64,000 nt of DNA from Fibrobacterota bacterium (GCA_947482115.1 CANKII010000003.1:248001-312000), one strand, 5' to 3'; shown: positions 52,162-61,120, numbered from the stretch's first letter. Made by a program: numbers and translations. Notes: generated by a model not told the origin, from the sequence alone.

Positions 52162-53280
52162 ATGAAATTGAACAAGTCCACATTTTCCTTAATAGTGTCC
52201 ACGCTTTTGTTGATGGGATGCGCCCGGAAGGAAACCGTGGAAACCTACGGCGACGGACAGCGCAAACTTGTGCGCGAATATTCCTGGTATGGCCCTCAGG
52301 ACTCCCTGCATTTGCGCAAGGAAATCGCCTACTACTTCAACGGCAGGATCGAATCCGAAACGCATTTTCTGAAAGGACGGGTGCACGGCCAGTTCAAAGC
52401 CTACTGGCAAAACGGACAGTTGAAGGCTAAGGGCGGTTATGCCGACAACCGTCCCGAGGGCAAGTGGGAGTATTACTTCAACGCCTTCACGCATGCGGCG
52501 GACGGGCAATATCAAAACGGGCTTCGCGAAGGCCGCTGGACGGAATACTGGGAGAACGGCGAATTACGGCGGCGCGGAAAATACCACCGGGGAAAAGAAG
52601 TCAAGGAATGGGTGAGTTGGAATTCCGCTGGTGTGGAAGTGCTGCGCAACTCGTGTTTCGAGTCCAATCGCAAGGGGCGCTTCAAAAGCGATTACGATAA
52701 TGGGTCACTCAAAGAGGAATACAAATGCCGATACGGAAAACGCATCGGGGCTTACGTGGAAAATTATCCCGAGGGAACACCGAAAACGCGCGGCTTTTAT
52801 GACACCTCCGGCGTTCAGGATTCTTTGTGGCAATGGTTTCATTCCGATAATCGCCCGGCCGCACGGAAATTTTTTCGTCATGGATTGTGGAACGACAGCG
52901 TGCTGACATGGGACAGCACGGGATATGCGAGTGAAAAGGGACTCTTTCATCTCGGTACCGGAACGCTGACGCGCTACGATTCCAAGGGCCATGTTTTACA
53001 AATCAAGTCCTTCCGGTACGGAATCCCGGTGACATTGAAATACCTGCATGCCAATGGAAAATCATCCGTGGAAGGTGCATATCAGGACGGAAAAAAATCC
53101 GGGCTTTGGAAAATCTGGGATGCGCAGGGCCGGTTAAAGGAATCGCAGGAATATCTCGGCGGGGAGTTTCACGGAGAACGGTTGTTTTTTGATTCCACTG
53201 GCGCCGTGATCCGATCCCAGAAATATTTTCATGGCATTCCAACCGTCGGAACGTTTCCGAAGTTGCAGCAGAAGAGGTAA
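52162..53280 (+). CDS. MORN-repeat lipoprotein (YwqK-like)
   Basis: From ATG 52162 the protein has 372 residues, with a lipoprotein signal (lipobox LLMGCARK). The rest is a series of about ten MORN_2-type repeats of roughly 23 residues (for example GQFKAYWQNGQLKAKGGY, EGKWEYYFN, EGRWTEYWENGELRRRGKY). Databases often label such proteins as YwqK-family antitoxins, but a lipoprotein signal makes an envelope role more likely. There is no toxin gene next to it. Lipidated extended beta structure is supported; function unknown. Confidence 0.8.
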   Translation: MKLNKSTFSLIVSTLLLMGCARKETVETYGDGQRKLVREYSWYGPQDSLHLRKEIAYYFNGRIESETHFLKGRVHGQFKAYWQNGQLKAKGGYADNRPEGKWEYYFNAFTHAADGQYQNGLREGRWTEYWENGELRRRGKYHRGKEVKEWVSWNSAGVEVLRNSCFESNRKGRFKSDYDNGSLKEEYKCRYGKRIGAYVENYPEGTPKTRGFYDTSGVQDSLWQWFHSDNRPAARKFFRHGLWNDSVLTWDSTGYASEKGLFHLGTGTLTRYDSKGHVLQIKSFRYGIPVTLKYLHANGKSSVEGAYQDGKKSGLWKIWDAQGRLKESQEYLGGEFHGERLFFDSTGAVIRSQKYFHGIPTVGTFPKLQQKR

Positions 53281-53289
53281 TATTGGATC

Positions 53290-54054
53290 ATGTGCGGACG
53301 ATATACCCTGACATCCACAGCCGAGGAGATTTGGGCTCTCATTGACCAAACCGTTCCTGAAGCCATCAAGCCTCCGAAAAACATGATCGAGGCCGACTTC
53401 GCAACCAAGCGCTGGCAGATTGCGCCCAACGACTGGGTCCGGGCCATTTTCCCCGCCGGATACACCATGGCTCATTGGTGGCTGCTTCCTTCATGGACGC
53501 TGTTCGGCGATTTCAAATGGCGCAAGACTGGCAAGGGTGAAAAGTCATTCACTTGGTCTCCCGGCAAACGTTATTCCCATTTCAACTGCCGGCAGGACAC
53601 GCTCACCGATCCCGCGCAGAATTACTGGTTCAAACTGTTGGGCACGCAGAGATGTTTAATTCCCGCGAACGGCTTCATGGAGTGGTCCGACGACGCAATG
53701 TTAAAGCCCGGAGAAAAGAAACGCTCCGCCCTCTTTTATCTCAAGGAACACAAGCCCTTTTTCTTCGCCGGTGTATTCGACATTGCCATCGATGATCAAG
53801 GCCAGTTTTTTCCTTCGGTCAATATCATCACCACCGGACCGAACGAACTTTTAACCGCCCTGCCCCATCGACGCATGCCCGCCATCCTTCGCCGCGAAGA
53901 TGTAGGGCGTTGGATGGATCCCAAGCTGGGCAACTCCGATGCGTCCAAACTGATACAGCCGACCCCGCAAGAAGAAATGAGTTTTCATTTCCTGGGGCCG
54001 CTCATCAACAAGGCCTCCAACGACACGCCTGAAGCGCTGGAAGCCGTTCAATAA
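53290..54054 (+). CDS. SOS response-associated peptidase family protein (YedK/HMCES)
   Basis: A 254-residue SRAP domain. Cys2 (MCGRYTLTS), which crosslinks abasic sites in single-stranded DNA, is directly after the initiator Met. Other family positions: FNCRQDTL in place of the usual FNARAETL, RCLIPANGFMEW with the catalytic Glu, and the distal His in LPHRRMPAIL. It protects abasic sites during replication. The Cys-Asp substitutions in the N-A-R-x-E motif are unusual. It starts 9 bases after the MORN lipoprotein gene. Confidence 0.88.
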   Translation: MCGRYTLTSTAEEIWALIDQTVPEAIKPPKNMIEADFATKRWQIAPNDWVRAIFPAGYTMAHWWLLPSWTLFGDFKWRKTGKGEKSFTWSPGKRYSHFNCRQDTLTDPAQNYWFKLLGTQRCLIPANGFMEWSDDAMLKPGEKKRSALFYLKEHKPFFFAGVFDIAIDDQGQFFPSVNIITTGPNELLTALPHRRMPAILRREDVGRWMDPKLGNSDASKLIQPTPQEEMSFHFLGPLINKASNDTPEALEAVQ

Positions 54055-54064
54055 CAGTTTCAGA

Positions 54065-54298
54065 TTACAGCGCCATGCAGCAAGCACCCGTTCCGCATTC
54101 ATAGGTGTTGGTGGAGCATCGGGCGCATTTGACGGAATCCACCCACGCCTCGCGATCACAGGTCTGCAAAATATTATTGTTGCATCGGCTCGTTCCCTCA
54201 TAACAAGGGGACACATAGGTTCCACAGCCATAGGCCAACAGTGCTGCCGCCAGTGAAATACCGGTGAAAATGCGGAGGATTACCGACGGGCGTTTCAT
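54065..54298 (-). CDS. Small Cys-rich lipoprotein
   Basis: A 77-residue protein with a lipoprotein signal (lipobox LLAYGC) and about nine cysteines in 50 residues (C-Y-E, C-N-N, C-D-R, CARC, CGTGACC). It is probably exported, acylated and disulfide-bonded. The spacing resembles small EGF-like or myxobacterial Cys-rich repeats, with no family certainty. It is convergent with the SRAP gene. Confidence 0.6.
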   Translation of the reverse strand: MKRPSVILRIFTGISLAAALLAYGCGTYVSPCYEGTSRCNNNILQTCDREAWVDSVKCARCSTNTYECGTGACCMAL

Positions 54299-54360
54299 AT
54301 TTACCTTTCCTTTCCCTTCAATATAAACCGTTCAAACTTTGGATTTAAGCCCGTCTTTTT

Positions 54361-54437
54361 GCGTTCTTAGCTCAACTGGATAGAGCATCGGCCTTCGAAG
54401 CCGAGGGTTGGGGGTTCGAATCCCTCAGGACGCACCA
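54361..54437 (+). tRNA. tRNA-Arg (anticodon TCG)
   Basis: A complete cloverleaf: acceptor GCGTTCT/AGGACGC with one G-T pair, D-arm GCTC/GAGC, anticodon stem TCGGC/GCCGA with loop CTTCGAA giving anticodon TCG, and T-arm GGGGG-TTCGAAT-CCCTC with one G-T pair. The CCA end is encoded. It reads the Arg codon CGA and, by wobble, possibly other CGN codons. Confidence 0.95.
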
Positions 54438-54498
54438 CTTACCGCTTCCGGTCAGCGTGTATATTATCCCCATCATGCATGCATCGAAGGAGCCTTTC

Positions 54499-55074
54499 AT
54501 GCGATTATACCTTGTCCTTGCCTTGACGTCTCTTTGCCTTTTTTCCGGCATCGCCAAGGCCGAAAACTTGAACCTCAATGAAACGCCCGAGACCACATCG
54601 GTTTACCTGACCCCTTACGCCATTGGTCCGGGGGTCGGTGCCCTGTTCGCCATTAACAAGGAACTCAAAACTCAAAGCAACGCCTTCATGAAACTCTCCA
54701 TTGACCAGAGCTGGCGTTTTCAGGAACACTGGGATTTGGGCCTCGATCTGGACTACTGGCTGCCGGGGAGCAATTTCGGCGGCTTGCTAAACATGAACTA
54801 CGTCTTCGGTGAAAACGGATTCCGTCCGTTCATCGGGCTGGGCGGCGGAATGCAGTATGTCGATGGCTACAATAAATTCGGACAGGGTTTTGGCGTGGCG
54901 GGCGCAGCCTTTTTGGGCATGTATATCGACGTTTCGGACAACATGCACCTGCGTGTTCGCATCCCGGTTGAAATGGTGGGCGATAGCAAGATGGACAAGG
55001 TCGGAGGACTCGATGTCGCTGCGCTTTTCTCCCTGCCGCCTTACAGCACCAAGGTCAGGAAGTTGAAGTATTAA
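54499..55074 (+). CDS. Outer-membrane beta-barrel protein
   Basis: From ATG 54499 (ribosome binding site GAAGGAG) the protein has 191 residues with a signal peptide (to about AKAEN). The remainder has alternating hydrophobic residues and aromatic-ended strands (WDLGLDLDYWLPG, NFGGLLNMNYVFG, FRPFIGLGGGMQYVDGY, MHLRVRIPVEMVG), as in OmpA-like or porin-type barrels of the beta-barrel family. The C-terminal residue is Tyr rather than Phe. Function unknown. Confidence 0.7.
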   Translation: MRLYLVLALTSLCLFSGIAKAENLNLNETPETTSVYLTPYAIGPGVGALFAINKELKTQSNAFMKLSIDQSWRFQEHWDLGLDLDYWLPGSNFGGLLNMNYVFGENGFRPFIGLGGGMQYVDGYNKFGQGFGVAGAAFLGMYIDVSDNMHLRVRIPVEMVGDSKMDKVGGLDVAALFSLPPYSTKVRKLKY

Positions 55075-55083
55075 ACGCTCTGG

Positions 55084-55196
55084 CTTCGACTACGCTCATC
55101 TCGATACGCCCTACGGGCTACTCGATGAGCGTTTCTTCGTACTGAACAAAACAAACACAGAAGCGATGACCGAGTAGCCCGTAGGGCATATCGAGG
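55084..55196. repeat. Long inverted repeat, intergenic
   Basis: Arms of about 25 bases, TCGATACGCCCTACGGGC... (55101-55124) and the near-exact complement around CGAGTAGCCCGTAGGGC (55171-55196), are separated by 46 bases. The left end carries CTTCGACTACGCTCA (55084-55098), exactly shared with the repeat at the end of fdhA. The element fills the gap between the barrel gene and the convergent unknown secreted protein gene. It looks like a dispersed repeat, and it may also terminate both transcripts. Confidence 0.75.
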
Positions 55197-55211
55197 TCAA
55201 GCACGGCGACC

Positions 55212-55790
55212 CTACTTCTTTTCCCCGCAGAGCACAGGCTTTTGTTGCTGAAGCCAGACCTTGGCACGGTCCCGCACATCCTTCGTCGCATCCTCGGCTT
55301 TTGTGAAAAAATACTGGCGGTGGCTCTGCCCCGCAAAAGTTGAGCCTTCGGAGGGATCCGAAGTGAATAACTGGGAGTGGCGAAGCTTCTTCTCCACTTC
55401 CTTGATGATCGGCTTTTGACCCTGAACGGAACGCGTGGTGATGATCAGCAATTCCTTCTCAACGGTGAGATAATTGATTTCCAGTTTGGCGGTATAGGCT
55501 TTGGCCCATTCGTCACGGCCCGTTTCCCCGTTGACTTGCTTCAAATAAACCGGTTCGGAACTCATCTGAGGGGCGACCTCGTCGGGGTTGGGCAGGGACA
55601 GAATGCAATCCTTGATCAACTCGCGACGGACTTCGGAGCCACCGTCTGCGGATGATTGCGCGGCAATGACAGTCACATTCTTCGTAAGCACCTTGGATTC
55701 CTTGTCATCCGCACGGGATTGAAGTTGCAAAGGTGCGAGAATCACCCCCGTGATCAGGGCGAGAGATGCGTATTTGGGGCTTGCGAACAT
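55212..55790 (-). CDS. Unknown secreted protein
   Basis: A 192-residue protein with a signal peptide (to about QSRADD). No family is recognised. Helical segments such as VRRELIKDCILSLP, and a C-terminal half with TSDPSEGSTFAGQSHRQYFF, precede a final Cys. It is divergent from the LpoB-like gene with about 100 bases between the starts. Interestingly it shares a KDC-hydrophobic-S segment at a similar distance from the signal with LpoB, which could mean a distant relationship or chance. Confidence 0.55.
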   Translation of the reverse strand: MFASPKYASLALITGVILAPLQLQSRADDKESKVLTKNVTVIAAQSSADGGSEVRRELIKDCILSLPNPDEVAPQMSSEPVYLKQVNGETGRDEWAKAYTAKLEINYLTVEKELLIITTRSVQGQKPIIKEVEKKLRHSQLFTSDPSEGSTFAGQSHRQYFFTKAEDATKDVRDRAKVWLQQQKPVLCGEKK

Positions 55791-55890
55791 GGCGTGTCCT
55801 CCTGACGTTGCAAATTACAAAGCCCGCATTCCAAAAAGTTGGGCTTCATGCGCCTCAATAAGTACAATATTGGACATTCAGGAGGCCCCC

Positions 55891-56490
55891 ATGACAAGCT
55901 TTTCCACCCGTATTTCCAGCCTTGCAATCGCCGCGGCCCTTTTTTCCGGCTGCGGCACCAAGGTCACCCGCGTTTCCCATGACAGCACCATCGACTTGTC
56001 GGGTGCATGGAATGACACCGACGCCCGGCTGGTTTCCGAGGAAATGGTCAAGGATTGCCTCGCATCGACATGGCTGCAAGCCTATGGCGCCCAGAAAAAA
56101 TCTCCGCGCGTGGTCGTGGGAGAAGTTCGCAACAAGAGCCATGAGCATATCAGCACCGAAACCTTCATCAATGACATCGAACGCTATTTGGTAAACTCCG
56201 GCAAGGTGGATTTCGTGGCCAACAAGGCCGAACGGAATGAACTGCGGGATGAAAAGGCCGATCAAGCTGGAAATTCCTCCGTGCAAACACGTCAGGCTGC
56301 GGGCGAGGAAAGCGGCGCGGAGTACATGATACTGGGCTCCATCAACTCCATCGTGGATCAGGAGGGCAGCAAGGCGGTCGTGTTCTACCAAATCAATCTG
56401 GAGCTCATCCAGCTCGAAACCCACAAGAAGGTCTGGATCGGTGACAAGAAGATCAAGAAATTCGTGGAGAACAGCTCCACCAAGTTTTGA
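55891..56490 (+). CDS. lpoB: LpoB-like penicillin-binding protein activator lipoprotein
   Basis: From ATG 55891 (AGGAGG site) the protein has 199 residues. Lipobox FSGCG gives an outer-membrane lipoprotein. The RVVVGEVRNKSHEHISTETF block and ISTETFINDIERYLVNSGKVDFV match the LpoB/YcfM family, whose globular domain reaches through the periplasm to stimulate the PBP1B transglycosylase/transpeptidase. The GAEYMILGSINSIVD and LIQLETHKKVWIGDKKIKK segments are also typical. It is followed by the COG3014-like gene after 20 bases. Confidence 0.85.
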   Translation: MTSFSTRISSLAIAAALFSGCGTKVTRVSHDSTIDLSGAWNDTDARLVSEEMVKDCLASTWLQAYGAQKKSPRVVVGEVRNKSHEHISTETFINDIERYLVNSGKVDFVANKAERNELRDEKADQAGNSSVQTRQAAGEESGAEYMILGSINSIVDQEGSKAVVFYQINLELIQLETHKKVWIGDKKIKKFVENSSTKF

Positions 56491-56510
56491 GCTAACCTCC
56501 GACACTCCCC

Positions 56511-57929
56511 ATGCGCCGACGGGCTTTATTCCTCAGCGCGCCGCTCCTCTGGGGTTGCGCCAATAACAGCCTCGTCCGCTTCGAGACCCTTGAGAAACAG
56601 GCCGCGTCGCAGGATTTTACCGCCGCCGCCCGTTACATCCAGAAAGAACACGATCTGTACGGCAGTCACAGCGAATTGCTCTACAACATGGATCTGGGCG
56701 TCGTTTACCACTATGCGGGACGATACGACAGCAGCATCGTCTTCCTGCAAAGGGCTGTTAAGATCAAGGACGCCCTGTATGCGCACTCGGTGACAAACGA
56801 AGCGGCGTCCTTGCTGGTCAATGACAATATCCGTCCCTATCGCGGCAAGAATTATGAAATCACATGGTTGCATCTGTTCCTGGCCTTTGATTATCTCGCA
56901 CTCAATCGTTTTGATGACGCCCGTGTCGAAGTGCGCCAGGCGGAAATTCTCCTGAAGGAAACGCGGCGCAAGGCCGGGTCCGATGCCAGTGCCTATCGCG
57001 ATGACGGTTTATTCCGCACCACCGCCGCGTTGATTTACGAAGCGCTCGGTGAAAAGGACGATGCGTTGATTTCCCTGTATCAGGCCGTGAAGGTTTATCG
57101 CGAAGTCAAACAACCCGTGCCTCAAGCGCTCGCCCGCTATGCTTATACCACGCTCACCGCCAACGGTCGTGAGGATGATGCGAAGGATTTGAATCTTTCA
57201 GCGATCGCACCGACACCGGATGAGCCGTCTTTTGGCGGAAGCGAAATCGTGGTGGTGGGAGAAATGGGCCGCTCACCCACGCTCGGTGAAACCCAGTTTT
57301 GGGGAACATGGGTGCGCGATGGAGTACTGGTCTATCACTATCGCGATGCGGATGGGAAGGAAGTCACCGATGCCTTGCCCGCACCGGGTTTGCCGCAGTC
57401 GGAATATGAGAAAGGCCGGGGGCAAAGAACCCGATCGGGCACGACGTTGCATGTGAAATGGGCCATGCCTGCCTTGCAGGAGGTTTCGTCCCAATCCACC
57501 ACCTTGCGCGTGGCACAGGGTTCACGCGTTTACTCGGGGGAATCCTTTGCAGACACACGCGATCTTTTGCGGCAGGATTTGAAGGAGAATCACACCTCCG
57601 TGCTGACCCGCACCGTGATACGCGTGGTTCTTCGTACCCTCACGGCGCAGCAAACCAAAAATGCGCTCAACACGGATAATCCTTTGATCAATCTTTTAAC
57701 TAACATCGGCACAGATGCACTGGCAGATCAACTCGAACAAGCCGATACACGGGATTGTTTCCTGCTGCCGCGCACATTGCAACTCGTTCGCATTCCCGTT
57801 AAACCCGGACATTATTCATTGGAGTTGGGGGCTGAAAACGGGAATGGAAAAACCCTGCGGACTGAAACGCGGGAAATCGATGTGAGGGCTGGAGAGAAGA
57901 AATTTGTGTTCTTTACTTCGTTGAAGTAA
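56511..57929 (+). CDS. COG3014-family TPR lipoprotein
   Basis: A 472-residue protein with a lipoprotein signal (lipobox LWGCANN). The N-terminal half contains TPR-like helical pairs (LLYNMDLGVVYHYAGRYD, FLAFDYLALNRFDDARVEV, TAALIYEALGEKDDALISL). The C-terminal half is mostly beta strands, with the RVAQGSRVYSGESFADTRDL segment. COG3014 lipoproteins are frequently encoded next to LpoB. It probably works at the envelope with LpoB in peptidoglycan synthesis or assembly; no partner is shown by sequence alone. Confidence 0.75.
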   Translation: MRRRALFLSAPLLWGCANNSLVRFETLEKQAASQDFTAAARYIQKEHDLYGSHSELLYNMDLGVVYHYAGRYDSSIVFLQRAVKIKDALYAHSVTNEAASLLVNDNIRPYRGKNYEITWLHLFLAFDYLALNRFDDARVEVRQAEILLKETRRKAGSDASAYRDDGLFRTTAALIYEALGEKDDALISLYQAVKVYREVKQPVPQALARYAYTTLTANGREDDAKDLNLSAIAPTPDEPSFGGSEIVVVGEMGRSPTLGETQFWGTWVRDGVLVYHYRDADGKEVTDALPAPGLPQSEYEKGRGQRTRSGTTLHVKWAMPALQEVSSQSTTLRVAQGSRVYSGESFADTRDLLRQDLKENHTSVLTRTVIRVVLRTLTAQQTKNALNTDNPLINLLTNIGTDALADQLEQADTRDCFLLPRTLQLVRIPVKPGHYSLELGAENGNGKTLRTETREIDVRAGEKKFVFFTSLK

Positions 57930-57935
57930 TCGCGG

Positions 57936-58667
57936 TTACTTCTCGCGATCACGCCCCTTGATTTCCGGCAGCAGGGCCACAATGCGACCAAGAATCAGCA
58001 ACTGGAATAAAAACCCCGTGAATCCCTGTATGATCGTCGCGAGCTTTGCGGGCCCGCCGGGATGGATGTCACCAAAGCCGATGGTCAGTTGCGTCACTGC
58101 GCTGAAATAATACGGATCAAAAAATCCCGCCGCATCGTGCAAGAAACCAAGGTAATGGAAATGAGTGTAAACAACGCCGAAGCACAGCATGAGTTCCAGA
58201 TAATTCCAAACCGCAAGGATCAGGGTGCGGGGAACCGATTCAGCGTATTGATCGCGCCAGGTCAGGCGAATGCGATCGAAGATGCTGGTATTGACCGTGA
58301 TTTGGAAAATGTCGAGGATCCGGATTCCAAGCAGGCCCAGCAACAGAATTTTCCAGCGGGAATCCGCCACGAAGGGATACAGGACGGCAATGGACACCTC
58401 CAAGAGGAACCAGAAAAAGATGTAAAACTCGATGGAGCGATCCCGCCGCCGGGAGGCGGCCCTTCTTTCCTCCGGATCTTCATAGCGATGCTGGATGTCG
58501 ATGAGCGAAGCGGTGAACAAACGCTCCGGGGAATACAGGTGGAGGAGATAAAAAATCCTCTCGTAAAAAAAGGAAAAGGGGCTCACCTCCCGCAGATGTC
58601 TGAGCCTGCGGCTTAGATGATGTTTCACATCGAACTTGTTTTTGTTTTCTGAAACTTCGCCGGACAA
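57936..58667 (-). CDS. Two-transmembrane ion channel family protein
   Basis: A 243-residue protein. The C-terminal part has a pore helix and selectivity filter TIGFGD in FSAVTQLTIGFGDIHPGGP, followed by the last membrane helix, as in two-TM potassium channels. Four or five further hydrophobic segments precede it, so it is closer to a six-TM layout with short helices. The start is TTG 58667 (SGEVSENK). Ion selectivity is inferred from the filter, which lacks the classic GYG and reads GFG. Confidence 0.7.
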   Translation of the reverse strand: MSGEVSENKNKFDVKHHLSRRLRHLREVSPFSFFYERIFYLLHLYSPERLFTASLIDIQHRYEDPEERRAASRRRDRSIEFYIFFWFLLEVSIAVLYPFVADSRWKILLLGLLGIRILDIFQITVNTSIFDRIRLTWRDQYAESVPRTLILAVWNYLELMLCFGVVYTHFHYLGFLHDAAGFFDPYYFSAVTQLTIGFGDIHPGGPAKLATIIQGFTGFLFQLLILGRIVALLPEIKGRDREK

Positions 58668-58749
58668 GGTTGCCCCCTGTCCAAACTATAAGCACGCTGC
58701 ATGGAATAAGCCGCATGCCATGGAAAGAATATTATGCCAATTTGCGCGT

Positions 58750-59922
58750 TTAAATCCCCATCACCCGCTGCACAAACCAATACAACGCCACAATGCTGAT
58801 GAGAGCGCTGATCGGCACTACCACCCGTTTGAAATACCATGGCTTGTTCCACATCCAGCGGGTCAGAATGAATGCGGCTGCGACCACGGTAAGCTGACCG
58901 AGTTCAACCCCGATGTTGAAACTCGCCAGCACGGACCAGAATTTTCCCGGTGGCAATCCCAAACCACGCAGTGCGCTGGCAAACCCCATCCCGTGTACCA
59001 AACCGAAGGCGAAGACGATCATCCAACGCGAGGCTTTTACCTTGCGGAAGAAAATGTTTTCAAGTCCCACCACCGCAATGGACAGGGCGATGAGCGACTG
59101 GACAATGCCGGAAGGCAAGGTGAAAATGCCCGCCATGGCAAGACCGAGAGTAATGGAGTGTGCGATGGTAAACGCCGTGATTTGCCACAACAAGGGCCGC
59201 ATGAAAGTCGAGAAAAAGAAAAGCCCCAGCGCAAAAAGAATGTGATCCAACCCTTCGGGAAGGATATGGGTATAGCCGAGTATGATGAAACGCTTGACCA
59301 GATTTTCCTGCTGCGCCGCCTTCACATCCGGCGGAGCTTCGGCACGTTGCATCATCGCCGCAAGGGAATCCTGCGAAACGGGAAGACGCAGCGTCCTATC
59401 CAGACCGAGCCATTTGCGAACCAGCAGGGAATCCCGCCAGTACAACGAGATTTCTGAAATGGGTTGCACTCCCAGTTCGGCAAAAAGCTGAACGTTGATC
59501 CCGAGATTTTTTCGCGCCTGTGGAAGTTTGCCTCCCAAGGTGATGGCATGAGTGGTGGACCAATAGGCGATTCGATCGGTTGTGAAATCGTCTTCGGGAC
59601 CTTTTCCCTTCAGCTTCCAGCGGACAACTTTGAGATTTTCCAGTGGACGCCCGTCCATCTGCAAATTCAAATGCGAGAGTAAATAGGTCGTGACCCGTTC
59701 CTGATAGATCAGGACTTCGTCCTTGAGCACGGTATCCAGCCCGAAGGTGGTGTTAAAGTGAACCACATTGACAATGTCATCGTGATTGGCGTCCACCGTA
59801 ACCGTGATGGAATCCGAATCGATCAAGCGGATCGCGATTTTCGATGTTCCATTGGGATGGGCCTGAACAAGGCCTGCCAGCAATAATGGAAGTGCGATGA
59901 GGCTGCGAAGCATTCGATTCAT
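58750..59922 (-). CDS. HupE/UreJ family membrane protein
   Basis: A 390-residue protein with a signal peptide and a periplasmic N-terminal half (residues 25-215), then six helices with the HupE/UreJ motifs GYTHILPEGLDHILFALG, FTIAHSITL, FGLVHGMGFA and FNIGVELGQL. HupE homologues import nickel or cobalt; the His-rich motifs would bind the metal. No hydrogenase or urease gene is in the window. Cobalt uptake would fit the B12-dependent ribonucleotide reductase, but this is inference. Confidence 0.85.
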   Translation of the reverse strand: MNRMLRSLIALPLLLAGLVQAHPNGTSKIAIRLIDSDSITVTVDANHDDIVNVVHFNTTFGLDTVLKDEVLIYQERVTTYLLSHLNLQMDGRPLENLKVVRWKLKGKGPEDDFTTDRIAYWSTTHAITLGGKLPQARKNLGINVQLFAELGVQPISEISLYWRDSLLVRKWLGLDRTLRLPVSQDSLAAMMQRAEAPPDVKAAQQENLVKRFIILGYTHILPEGLDHILFALGLFFFSTFMRPLLWQITAFTIAHSITLGLAMAGIFTLPSGIVQSLIALSIAVVGLENIFFRKVKASRWMIVFAFGLVHGMGFASALRGLGLPPGKFWSVLASFNIGVELGQLTVVAAAFILTRWMWNKPWYFKRVVVPISALISIVALYWFVQRVMGI

Positions 59923-59938
59923 AAGGGACAGTAAGGTA

Positions 59939-61054
59939 CTATTTCCGTCGCGGCGATTTAAACGATTCCAGCGCTTTTACCACTTTGCCGATTTCAGCTT
60001 CCTTCAGTCCGGGATGAAGTGGAAGCGCCACGCAGGATCGGGCCAGCTCATCTGCCACCGGGTAGCGACCTTTGGCAAAGGTTCGGAAGGGCTTCAAGGA
60101 AGGCAACGTCGCAGGGTAATAGACTTGATTCCCGATTCCTTCTGCTTCCAGAAAACGCAGGAAGTCCGGCCGTTGTTTTGCACGCACCACGAAGGCATGC
60201 CATGCCGATTGAGATGAATGATCGCCAACAGGTGTTAAGGGAATCACGGACGGTTTGTTTTCCAGAGCCTTGAGATAACGCAAGGCTATTTCTTCACGGC
60301 GCTTGTTCTCCGGAAGCAAGGACTTCAATTTGAGTCTCAGAAACAAAGCTTGCATGGCATCCATGCGGGCGTTATACCCGATCTCCTCCGGAAAGAACCG
60401 CTTCTGTTGTCCATGATCCCGCAAACGGCGTAGTCGATCAGCGAAAGATTTTCGCTTTACCAGAATGGCACCACCGTCCCCCAATCCACCGAGATTCTTG
60501 GTGGGATAAAATGAAAAGCAACCGAAGTCTCCAATCGATCCCAACGCATGGCCGTGATAAGAGCCTCCATGAGCCTGAGCCGCATCCTCGATGAGTGCGA
60601 TGCGTCGCTTCCGCGCAATATCCTTTAAGGCGTCCATCTGCGCGGGATGCCCGAAAAGATGGACGGCAATGATGGCCTTGGTACGACGGGTGATCTTACG
60701 CGCTACATCGTCCGGGTCGAGGCAGCCGTCCTGCAAACGAACATCGGCAAAAACCGGTTTGGCTCCCTGATATACAACCCCCCATCCTGTGCCGGGAAAA
60801 GTGAAGGCGGGAAGGATGACTTCGTCACCAGTCCCCACGCCTGCGGCAATCAGGGAAAGATGCAGCGCAGTCGTTCCGCTCGACACGGCAACACAATGAG
60901 GTGAGCCCGTACTTTGGGCGAATTCCCGCTCAAAAGATTCCAGCCACGGACCGCCCACAAAGGCGCTTTTCTGGTAAAGAATCCGGAGTTTCCGGAAAAA
61001 AGAGCGTTCATGACGCTGATTGGTTGCATAGAGATCGAGGAAGGGAATGCGCAT
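59939..61054 (-). CDS. DegT/DnrJ/EryC1/StrS aminotransferase
   Basis: From ATG 61054 the protein has 371 residues. The PLP-lysine is in FSFYPTKNLGGLGDGGAI; the FLDLYATNQRHE start, AVSSGTTALHLSLIA and EDAAQAHGGSYHG (PLP-binding Asp) are typical. It transfers an amino group from glutamate to a nucleotide-linked keto sugar, probably for a surface glycan. It is divergent from purA, 66 bases between starts. The longer frame to 61279 crosses purA and is rejected. With gmd downstream it suggests a glycan pathway. Confidence 0.88.
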   Translation of the reverse strand: MRIPFLDLYATNQRHERSFFRKLRILYQKSAFVGGPWLESFEREFAQSTGSPHCVAVSSGTTALHLSLIAAGVGTGDEVILPAFTFPGTGWGVVYQGAKPVFADVRLQDGCLDPDDVARKITRRTKAIIAVHLFGHPAQMDALKDIARKRRIALIEDAAQAHGGSYHGHALGSIGDFGCFSFYPTKNLGGLGDGGAILVKRKSFADRLRRLRDHGQQKRFFPEEIGYNARMDAMQALFLRLKLKSLLPENKRREEIALRYLKALENKPSVIPLTPVGDHSSQSAWHAFVVRAKQRPDFLRFLEAEGIGNQVYYPATLPSLKPFRTFAKGRYPVADELARSCVALPLHPGLKEAEIGKVVKALESFKSPRRK

Positions 61055-61120
61055 GGGGAAAAGATAGGGTTTTGCTACCTTGCCCCGCTTGCTCAAGGGT
61101 TTATAAAACGGATTTAAATC

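Noticed and set aside
52162-53280. Toxin-antitoxin system based on the YwqK-like label
   Set aside because: The protein is a predicted lipoprotein with MORN repeats and no toxin gene is adjacent.
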